From: JAGMXM01 sp964458325
GTDB taxonomy: Bacteria; Verrucomicrobiota; Verrucomicrobiia; Limisphaerales; UBA1319
Direction: 5' to 3'
DNA length: 12,458 bases
NCBI GenBank assembly: GCA_964458325.1
Contig: CAYWIM010000110.1
Location: 1 to 12,458, forward strand
Shown one piece after another: positions 7,182 through 12,458 of this stretch. The position numbers and the translations under genes are program-made. Position 1 is the first letter of the stretch; the number at the start of each line of letters is the position of its first letter. The notes beneath the pieces were generated by a model. That model was not told the DNA's origin. It worked only from the letters and a program-made list of their open reading frames with translations, and made no database searches.

Positions 7182-8111
7182 CTACGCCTGGCCAACCGCC
7201 TCCGATGCCAGCGCCAGCGCGCCCGCCGGCACGGCGTCTTCGCCCAGCCTGGCCAACTCGATCCGCGGTCCCGGCCGGAGCACATCCATGACATAGCCCT
7301 GCAATCTCTCGGCCACGCCCTGGCGCAACGGCTCGCCGATGAGCGCCAATCCGCCCCCGAGCACCACCGCTTCCGGGTGCGCCAGATGCACCGCGTGCGA
7401 CAAGCCAAATGCCAGGTCGTCCACCAGTTGGGCCCAGATCTCGATGGCGGCCCTGTCACCTGCCGCCAGCGCCGCCGGCAGAAGCCGCGCCTCGCCCCCT
7501 TGCGCACCCGCCGTTTGCCGGGCCAGGGCGCTCTCCGGGTGCGCCTGCCGTGCCGCCCGCACCCGCGCATCCACCGCCCATCCGGAGCAGCGCGACTCGA
7601 CGGTCGCCCCATTTCGATCGAGCCGGACGTGGCCGATTTCCATTTCGCCGGGCTTGGCGCCGTGGTAGATGCGGCCGTCCACCGTCAATCCGCCGCCCAC
7701 GCCGCTGCCCAAGGTGACATAGAGCACGGGGCTCCGGCCTTGCCCCGCCCCGGACCGGCTTTCTCCGAGGGCGGCCACATTGGCATCGTTATCGACGCGG
7801 ACCGGCCCGCCGCCCTGCTGGGCGATCCATTGGCCCAAAGGGAATCCGGACCATCCTTCGACCTGATGAGACCGGGCCACCACGCCGGTCGACCAATCCA
7901 CCGGCCCGCCAAACCCGATCCCGACTCCGGCCACCGTGCCCGCGGACCTGATCTCATCGAGGCAGGTTTCGAGCCGCTCGCAGATCGGTCCGCGGCCGCG
8001 GGCCGCATCCACCGGGAACCGCCAGCGCCGGCCGATCCGCAGCGAGGCGTCGCCCATCACGACCTGGAGCTTGGTGCCCCCGATCTCGATTCCGACCAGC
8101 GAGGATTTCAT
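7182..8111 (-). CDS. ROK-family sugar kinase (glucokinase-like)
   Basis: A 309-residue cytoplasmic protein of the ROK family, whose enzymes phosphorylate glucose or amino sugars with ATP. Motifs: the N-terminal phosphate loop VGIEIGGTK (6-14), GVGIGFGGPVD (62-72), the catalytic DNDAN (107-111, base likely D109), the second ATP loop LYVTLGSGVGGGL (130-142), GEMEIGH (155-161) and the C-terminal VVLGGGLALIGEPLRQ (249-264). There is no N-terminal helix-turn-helix, so it reads as a kinase rather than a ROK repressor. The CxCGxxGC zinc cluster that normally follows GH is absent and is replaced by VESRCSGWAVDA (171-182) with one Cys. The start at 8111 puts the ATP loop at the usual distance. The reading frame stays open to 8438, but that extension would overlap the divergent thuA-like gene and has no family resemblance. 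The natural sugar cannot be told from sequence. Confidence 0.87.
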   Translation of the reverse strand: MKSSLVGIEIGGTKLQVVMGDASLRIGRRWRFPVDAARGRGPICERLETCLDEIRSAGTVAGVGIGFGGPVDWSTGVVARSHQVEGWSGFPLGQWIAQQGGGPVRVDNDANVAALGESRSGAGQGRSPVLYVTLGSGVGGGLTVDGRIYHGAKPGEMEIGHVRLDRNGATVESRCSGWAVDARVRAARQAHPESALARQTAGAQGGEARLLPAALAAGDRAAIEIWAQLVDDLAFGLSHAVHLAHPEAVVLGGGLALIGEPLRQGVAERLQGYVMDVLRPGPRIELARLGEDAVPAGALALASEAVGQA

Positions 8112-8220
8112 GACCGATTCGAGCGTATCGCGAAAAAGCGCCTTGACCAATCGAAAACCGCCGCCCAACATGCGCGGAGCATTGATCCAAAAGCAACCAT
8201 ATCGCTTGACTGACGACTCC
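8112..8220. promoter_or_regulatory. Divergent intergenic region between ROK and thuA-like genes
   Basis: This 109-base space must hold the promoters for both divergent units. On the + strand a good -35-like TTGACC lies at 8143-8148; the best partner at 17 bases is CAACAT (8166-8171), a poor -10. A TTGATC at 8182-8187 has no suitable partner. On the - strand no convincing pair was found. No operator palindrome is clear. Confidence 0.3.
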
Positions 8221-8967
8221 ATGAAACCATTGCTCATCCTGACTCTGGCCGCCGGCATTGCGGCCGGCCTGCCGGCCTCGACCCTTGCTGCGGATGCGCC
8301 TGCCAAGATCAAGGTGCTTCTCATCTCCGGCGACGATGTCATGCCGTCGCATGACTGGCGGCAAATCGCCGACGCCACCCGCGAGGTGCTGGACAAATCC
8401 GGCAAGTTCGACGTCAAGGTCTGCGAGGACATGTTCATCCTCGAGTCCTCGACCGCGCTCGCCCGCTACGACCTGATATTCCTGACCCGTTACAACCGCG
8501 TTGGCACGCTCACGGACGATGCCAAGAAGAACCTCCTCGAGTTTGTCTCCAGCGGGAAAGGCTTCGCGGTGTCCCATCTCGCCAGCGCCTCGTTTCCGGA
8601 ATGGAACGAGTTCCGCGATCTCTGCGGCCGTTATTGGGTGATGCGGACCTCCGGACATGGCCCCCGCGGCACGTTCAAGGCGAAGATCGTCGATCCCGAT
8701 CACCCGATCACCCGCGGCCTCGCCGACTTCGAAACCGATGACGAGCTGTATGCCAAACTCCAGGGCGACGCTCCCATCCAGGTCCTCGCCCAGGCCGACT
8801 CGGATTGGAGCAAGAAAACCGAGCCGCTGGTCTGGGTCAAGTCCTTCGGCAAAGGGCGCGTCTTCCACGAAACGTTCGGGCACGACCGTGCCGCCATCCA
8901 ACACCCCTCAGTCGCCCAGATCATCGTTCGCGGCTGTGAATGGGCCGCCACCGGCAAAACCCAGTAA
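8221..8967 (+). CDS. Secreted ThuA-like protein (class I glutamine amidotransferase-like fold)
   Basis: A 248-residue exported protein of the ThuA (trehalose-utilisation) family, which shares the flavodoxin-like/glutamine amidotransferase fold. In planctomycetes and verrucomicrobia such proteins accompany sugar-catabolic genes, but the chemistry is poorly defined. Residues 1 to about 23 are a signal peptide (LLILTLAAGIAAGL core, likely cut near STLA). Mature motifs are KVLLISGDDVMPSHDW (31-46), YDLIFLTRYN (83-92), GFAVSHLASASF (114-125, H119), DPDHPITRGLADFETDDELY (158-177) and PLVWVKSFGKGRVFHETFGHD (202-222). No Cys-His-Glu amidotransferase triad can be seen at the usual elbow, as expected for the family. 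The ATG at 8221 gives the signal peptide and has no Shine-Dalgarno. It is the first gene of a four-gene + strand run, divergent from the ROK kinase. Confidence 0.85.
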   Translation: MKPLLILTLAAGIAAGLPASTLAADAPAKIKVLLISGDDVMPSHDWRQIADATREVLDKSGKFDVKVCEDMFILESSTALARYDLIFLTRYNRVGTLTDDAKKNLLEFVSSGKGFAVSHLASASFPEWNEFRDLCGRYWVMRTSGHGPRGTFKAKIVDPDHPITRGLADFETDDELYAKLQGDAPIQVLAQADSDWSKKTEPLVWVKSFGKGRVFHETFGHDRAAIQHPSVAQIIVRGCEWAATGKTQ

Positions 8968-9052
8968 TCCGCCACTCTCAAATCCGCTGGGCCTTGCGCA
9001 TGCGCGGCGCGCTGCCGCCCGGAGCCGGGTCCGGCAACAACCTGCCTGATCT

Positions 9053-9877
9053 ATGGGAAAGATCCATCTGGGCGTGAACATGGAGTTCGTGCGCCACGAC
9101 GACAAGCCATTCGAATGGGGGGTCGCCAAGGCGGCGGAGCTGGGATACACCCACGTCGAGCCCATGGTCCACTGGGGCCGTGAGCTCCTGAGCGAGGCCG
9201 GCTACTTCCACAGCGTGTCGATGCTGGACGATCCGCTCCGTGTCCGCCGGGCCAGCGAGCAGGCGCACATCCAGCTCTCGGGGCTCTCGGCCCACACCCC
9301 TCTCCTGAAGCCGGAGATCGGGGTCGAATACCTCAAGCAAGCCATTCGCTTCGCCCGCGAATGCGGCGCCCCCGTCGTGAATACCGACGAGGGTCCCAAG
9401 CAGGCGTGGACGACCGAGGCGGAGGATTTCACGCTCATGCGCTACACGCTGCGCGAGGCGGCCAGCGTCGCCGAGCCCCGGGGCATCCTGATCGGCCTGG
9501 AGCCGCACCAGCAGTACAGCGGCGCCCCGGCCGGCCTGGATCGGATCTACCACCTGGTCTCGAGCCCCTCGATCGGCATCAATTTCGACACGGGCAACAG
9601 CTATCTCTGCGGGCACGACCCTTACGCGTGGCTCGAGCGGGTCGTGGACCGCCTGGTCCACCTGCATGCCAAAGACATCTCCGTGACGCAGTCCGATACG
9701 GAGCGCGGGCGCGTGACGGGAACGGCCGTCGGCTGCGCGTGCGGCGACGGCGTCATCGATTGGGAGCGAGTCATCGGCATCTGCCGCCGCTGCCGGCGCG
9801 ACCTGGTGTTCAGCGTGGAGTGCGGAACGATCGACCAGGCGGCCCGCTCGATCGAACACCTTCGCAAGCTCCTGTAG
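9053..9877 (+). CDS. Sugar phosphate isomerase/epimerase-like TIM-barrel protein
   Basis: A 274-residue cytoplasmic protein of the AP endonuclease 2/xylose isomerase-like TIM-barrel superfamily, which includes sugar and inositol isomerases, epimerases and dehydratases. The chain begins with a barrel strand, KIHLGVNMEF (3-12), followed by GYTHVEPMVHWG (31-42). Likely divalent-metal ligands at strand ends are E150 (IGLEPH), D179 (INFDTGN), H205 (HLHAKD) and E256 (SVECG), the usual pattern. There is no signal peptide. A CACGDG segment (228-233), then VIDWERVIGIC, matches the G.G..dw..v motif of the family. It sits 85 bases after the thuA-like gene and 44 before the MetE-like gene; the ThuA pairing suggests sugar or polyol metabolism (inferred). 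The start has no Shine-Dalgarno but fits the first barrel strand. The substrate cannot be assigned. Confidence 0.85.
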   Translation: MGKIHLGVNMEFVRHDDKPFEWGVAKAAELGYTHVEPMVHWGRELLSEAGYFHSVSMLDDPLRVRRASEQAHIQLSGLSAHTPLLKPEIGVEYLKQAIRFARECGAPVVNTDEGPKQAWTTEAEDFTLMRYTLREAASVAEPRGILIGLEPHQQYSGAPAGLDRIYHLVSSPSIGINFDTGNSYLCGHDPYAWLERVVDRLVHLHAKDISVTQSDTERGRVTGTAVGCACGDGVIDWERVIGICRRCRRDLVFSVECGTIDQAARSIEHLRKLL

Positions 9878-9921
9878 ATCGGCGCTCCGCCCGGGGTTTC
9901 ATCGTTGCGAACTTTTTGGCG

Positions 9922-10965
9922 ATGGAGTTAACTGATCGCATGAACGATCGCCAGGCATTGCCGGGATCTCCCCGCCTGCTGACCACGACCGTCGGATCCT
10001 ATCCGGTGCCCGAGTGGCTGATCGCCGCTCCCAGCGAGCAAGCCCGTCTCGACGCCACCCGCGTCGTCATCGGTGTTCAGCGCCAATTAGGCGTTGATTT
10101 GCCCACCGACGGCGAGCTGTATCGCTTCGATCTCAACCATCCCGAAACGAATGGGATGATCGATTATTTCGTGGGCGCGATGTCGGGTGTTCGAAAGGGT
10201 GTTGGGCGCAAGGACTGGGAGGAATTCGCCGGTCTGGAGCGGATGGCCTTCCGCCGCAAACCGGCTGGCGTCGTGACCGGCCCCCTCGCGGAGGGCTCGC
10301 TCAACCTCCTGGCCGACTGCTGGATCGCCGCCTCCGCCAGCCCCGGCCCGCTCAAGTTCACCGTCACGAGCCCGTACATGCTGGCTCGCACACTGGTCGA
10401 CCACCACTACGCCAACTTCGAGGCCCTCACCCTGGCCATCGCGGATGTCCTGGCCGATCAGGTGCGCAACCTCCCTTGTGCATGCGTCCAGATCGACGAA
10501 GCCAACATCACCGGCAATCCCCAGTCCGGCCCCCTCTGCGCTCGCGCCATCAACCGCGTGCTTGACGAGGTCCAGGTCGAGCGCGCCGTGCACCTCTGCT
10601 TCGGCAATTATGGCGGCCAGACCATCCAGAAAGGGCACTGGCGTCTTCTCATCGATTTCATCAATTCCCTCCATGCCCACCACGTCATCCTCGAGATGGC
10701 TCGGCGCCCTGCCGATGAGATCGATACCTTGCGCGGCATCGACAAGCGGATCCAGCTCGGCATCGGAGTGATCGACGTCAAGGCCAACCCCATCGAATCC
10801 CCCGAGGACGTCGCCCGCCACATCGAGCACGCCGAGAAGAAGATCGGGCCGGACCGGATTCGCTGGATCCATCCCGACTGCGGCTTCTGGATGCTTCAGC
10901 GGTCGGTGGCGGACCGCAAACTGGAAGCCATGGTCTGCGGCCGCAATCTCTACCTGGGCCTGTAG
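9922..10965 (+). CDS. Core MetE-like cobalamin-independent methionine synthase family protein
   Basis: A 347-residue protein equal to the C-terminal catalytic barrel of MetE, which transfers a methyl group to homocysteine. All four zinc ligands are visible: H224 and C226 (VHLCFGNYGG), E258 (VILEMARR) and C320 (IHPDCGFW). The substrate-site motifs TTTVGSYPVPEW (21-32), PTDGEL (61-66) and VQIDEANI (189-196) are also present, equivalent to MetE's IGSF, the Glu in HGE and the Asp in QIDEP. The N-terminal folate-handling half of full MetE (about 750 residues) is absent, as in the single-domain 'core' MetE enzymes, some of which take methyl groups from methyl-corrinoids rather than folate. Start: ATG at 9922 or 9940; the second has a GGAG 12 bases upstream, and both give the same core. 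The frame stays open further left, but there it is the shadow of the TIM-barrel gene. The neighbouring sugar genes give no direct clue, so methionine synthesis is possible but unproven. Confidence 0.85.
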   Translation: MELTDRMNDRQALPGSPRLLTTTVGSYPVPEWLIAAPSEQARLDATRVVIGVQRQLGVDLPTDGELYRFDLNHPETNGMIDYFVGAMSGVRKGVGRKDWEEFAGLERMAFRRKPAGVVTGPLAEGSLNLLADCWIAASASPGPLKFTVTSPYMLARTLVDHHYANFEALTLAIADVLADQVRNLPCACVQIDEANITGNPQSGPLCARAINRVLDEVQVERAVHLCFGNYGGQTIQKGHWRLLIDFINSLHAHHVILEMARRPADEIDTLRGIDKRIQLGIGVIDVKANPIESPEDVARHIEHAEKKIGPDRIRWIHPDCGFWMLQRSVADRKLEAMVCGRNLYLGL

Positions 10966-10979
10966 GTTGGGCGTTTTGC

Positions 10980-10996
10980 CGCGGCGGAGCGCCGCG
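10980..10996. repeat. Perfect 7-bp hairpin between the MetE-like gene and rsmD
   Basis: CGCGGCG (10980-10986) and CGCCGCG (10990-10996) form a perfect GC stem with a 3-base GAG loop. It lies 15 bases after the MetE-like stop and 19 before the rsmD start. The following bases (TTCGGCATC) are not a T-run, so an intrinsic terminator is unlikely. It could stabilise the end of the upstream message or hinder rsmD translation (inferred). Confidence 0.35.
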
Positions 10997-11015
10997 TTCG
11001 GCATCCCGATTTCCC

Positions 11016-11639
11016 ATGCGCATCATTGGAGGCCAAGCCGCCAACCGCACGCTGCGGGCGCCGCCCGGCGCCGCCGTTCGGCCCACTCCCGACCGCGTCA
11101 AGCTGGCCGTCTTCAACAGCCTCGGCGCGCGCGTCATCGGCGCCCGAGTGCTCGACCTCTTTGCCGGCTCCGGCGCGCTCGGCCTCGAATGCCTCAGCCG
11201 CGCCGCCTCTCATCTGACCGCCGTCGAGAAGAACGCGCGCCATGCCGCCATGATTCGACGCAACTGCGTCGGCGTGGGCCTTCCTTCATCCGGCCTGGAT
11301 CTGCGGATCCAGGACGCGTTCGCCGCGATCGCCCAGCTCGATGCTGCCTCCGCGCGATTCGACCTGATCTTCGCCGATCCTCCTTTTGGCGAAAAAAACG
11401 TGGGAAGACCCTCGATGTCCTTTGCCCAGCAGCTCCTGGATGACCTTCAGCTTCCCTGCCTTCTCTCTCCGGCCGGGCTGTTCATCCTGGGCCATGCCCG
11501 GCGGGACCAGCTCGCCGTGCCGTCGGTCTGGCGGGAGCTGAAGATCCTCCGGCATGGCGATTCGTGGATGCGTTTCCTGCAGGCGGCCGACCCGCCGGCC
11601 ATCCCGGCATCGCCCGACGGTTTCCCTGGCGCCCCTTGA
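11016..11639 (+). CDS. rsmD: 16S rRNA (guanine-966-N2)-methyltransferase RsmD
   Basis: An S-adenosylmethionine-dependent methyltransferase that modifies G966 of 16S rRNA in the small subunit. The 207 residues start with the family signature MRIIGGQAANRTL. They continue with RPTPDRVKLAVFNSL (22-36), the SAM-binding VLDLFAGSGALGLECLSR (45-62), the acidic strand end AVEKN (69-73) and the catalytic (D/N)PP(F/Y) motif DLIFADPPF (116-124). Length is slightly above the usual roughly 185-200 because of a Pro-rich tail after about residue 190. The ATG has no Shine-Dalgarno but begins exactly at the conserved N-terminus. It is the last gene of the + strand run, 50 bases after the MetE-like gene. The common partner coaD is not downstream; instead the FadL-like gene converges, with 8 bases between stop codons. 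Confidence 0.92.
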   Translation: MRIIGGQAANRTLRAPPGAAVRPTPDRVKLAVFNSLGARVIGARVLDLFAGSGALGLECLSRAASHLTAVEKNARHAAMIRRNCVGVGLPSSGLDLRIQDAFAAIAQLDAASARFDLIFADPPFGEKNVGRPSMSFAQQLLDDLQLPCLLSPAGLFILGHARRDQLAVPSVWRELKILRHGDSWMRFLQAADPPAIPASPDGFPGAP

Positions 11640-11647
11640 TGGGGAAG

Positions 11648-12458
11648 CTAAAACTCCATCTGATACGACAGCGCCATCAGGTGGACGCACATTTCGTAAT
11701 GCCCGTTGTAGGCGGGATTCACGATGTTGTCACGGATGTCCCGGTCGTCGTAGAGTATTCCGCCGTAGGCGGCCTCGACTGCATGCCGGCCCCGCCGGTA
11801 CTGGATCCCCACCGTGAACGCATGCTGGTTTGCATCCGGTATGGTCGGGCTGAACGTGGCATCGGGAACGGGGCTTTCATAGAACTGATAGCCGCAGCGC
11901 AAGGTCCACCCCAGCGCAAATCGCCAATCCCCCCCGATGCCGGCCGTCCAGGTGTCTTTCCAGTTCTGGGCGATCTCGAGCCGAGTGGCGCCCGGAGCGA
12001 GCGCCCCCGGCGGGGCGTTCAAGAAATCCACCGCGAGCTGCCGAAACAGCGAGAACTGCAGCCACTCGAAGCTCGCCTCGAGCCGCACCTTGTCGCTGAG
12101 CTCGATCCCGTATCCGGCCCCCAGTATCAGCGGGAATCGAATCGAGCTTTCCGAGTCAGCGCGCGCCGGGAGAGGAAAGCCGGCCGGCACGTTCTCGAGC
12201 TCGGTCTGGCCCTCGTACTCGACCTGGATCGGCGACCGCACGGTCAGCGCGATCCGCTGGCGGTCGTCGATCCGCCAAGTCACCGCGCCGTTGGCGCCCA
12301 CGCCGATCCCATCCCCGCTAAACCCCAGCTTGCCTTCCGTCGCCCCGCCAAAACCCGGGATCATGAACCAGGGATAATACTGCCGCAGGCTCAGCTTGGA
12401 CCACATCGCATCCACACCCAGACCGAGGGACAGCGACTCGGAGAGGCTCAGCGCCATG
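11648..12458 (-). CDS. OmpP1/FadL-family outer-membrane transporter (C-terminal part; 5' end outside window)
   Basis: The visible 269 residues are the C-terminal part of a FadL/TodX-type outer-membrane beta barrel; this family passes long-chain fatty acids or other hydrophobic compounds across the outer membrane. Alternating amphipathic strands separated by turns run throughout. Recognisable family features are SLSLGLGVDAMWSKL, YGIELSDKVRLEASFEW, WKDTWTAGIGGDWRF, LRCGYQFYESPVPDATFSP (with IPDANQHAFTVGIQYR) and the closing strand MALSYQMEF ending in Phe, the usual outer-membrane insertion signal. The signal peptide and N-terminal hatch are missing. The Met at the very edge (12457) is therefore probably internal and the gene runs past 12458. 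It ends 8 bases from the rsmD stop, with no hairpin in the gap. The transported compound cannot be inferred. Confidence 0.85.
   Translation of the reverse strand, partial: MALSLSESLSLGLGVDAMWSKLSLRQYYPWFMIPGFGGATEGKLGFSGDGIGVGANGAVTWRIDDRQRIALTVRSPIQVEYEGQTELENVPAGFPLPARADSESSIRFPLILGAGYGIELSDKVRLEASFEWLQFSLFRQLAVDFLNAPPGALAPGATRLEIAQNWKDTWTAGIGGDWRFALGWTLRCGYQFYESPVPDATFSPTIPDANQHAFTVGIQYRRGRHAVEAAYGGILYDDRDIRDNIVNPAYNGHYEMCVHLMALSYQMEF

Noticed and set aside
8112..8438. N-terminal extension of the ROK kinase up to 8438
   Set aside because: It would overlap the divergent thuA-like gene and its promoter region, and the ROK ATP loop is already at the normal position from the ATG at 8111.
8996..9035. 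Palindrome GCGCATGCGC (8996-9005) and a small bulged hairpin (9014-9035) between the thuA-like and TIM-barrel genes
   Set aside because: The stems are short, GC-rich and without a T-run. They may be chance in this base composition, and the gap is only 85 bases.
1..12458. tRNA, rRNA, CRISPR array, toxin-antitoxin, transposase or prophage genes
   Set aside because: A read of both strands by eye found no cloverleaf, spaced repeat set, or recognisable mobile or defence gene; the strands are filled by the genes listed.

Overview
This GC-rich window looks like a chromosomal segment of a Verrucomicrobiota-type bacterium, or a close relative in the PVC group. The taxon is inferred from gene content. 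It carries a secreted triple-LamG protein with a Verrucomicrobia-style C-terminal module, an H-X9-DG pseudopilin with the GAFTLIELLVVIAIIAILA leader, a secreted ThuA-like protein and a FadL-type outer-membrane protein. The envelope is therefore Gram-negative. Coding density is very high, no stretch over about 200 bases lacks a gene, and I see no tRNA, rRNA, CRISPR array, transposase or phage gene.

Layout. Bases 1-187 are non-coding and open with a strong 20-bp-arm inverted repeat (5-60). Next come two + strand genes that look translationally coupled: a 1274-residue secreted multi-LamG protein (188-4012) and a pseudopilin-like protein (4026-4919). The pseudopilin Shine-Dalgarno sequence begins just after the LamG stop codon. 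Converging on them is a - strand group read from about 8111 down to 4959: a ROK-family sugar kinase, a GmhA-like SIS-domain protein and a short UvrC. The SIS and uvrC genes are 18 bases apart. A 109-base divergent intergenic region (8112-8220) separates this group from a + strand run of thuA-like, TIM-barrel sugar isomerase/epimerase-like, core-MetE-like and rsmD genes, with gaps of 85, 44 and 50 bases. A FadL/OmpP1 gene enters from the right edge on the - strand and ends 8 bases from the rsmD stop; its 5' part lies outside the window.

How the genes may work together. The LamG protein and pseudopilin are both envelope or secretion-related. ThuA-like plus TIM-barrel proteins are a common sugar-metabolism pairing in this group of bacteria. 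ROK plus SIS could act on a sugar and its phosphate. UvrC and RsmD are housekeeping functions in DNA repair and 16S rRNA methylation. I found no clear undescribed defence or mobile system. The points most worth checking are the shortened UvrC linker, the single-domain MetE with intact zinc ligands but no folate half, altered metal-site residues in the SIS protein, the ROK protein without its zinc cysteines, and the left-edge hairpin that may be a dispersed repeat.
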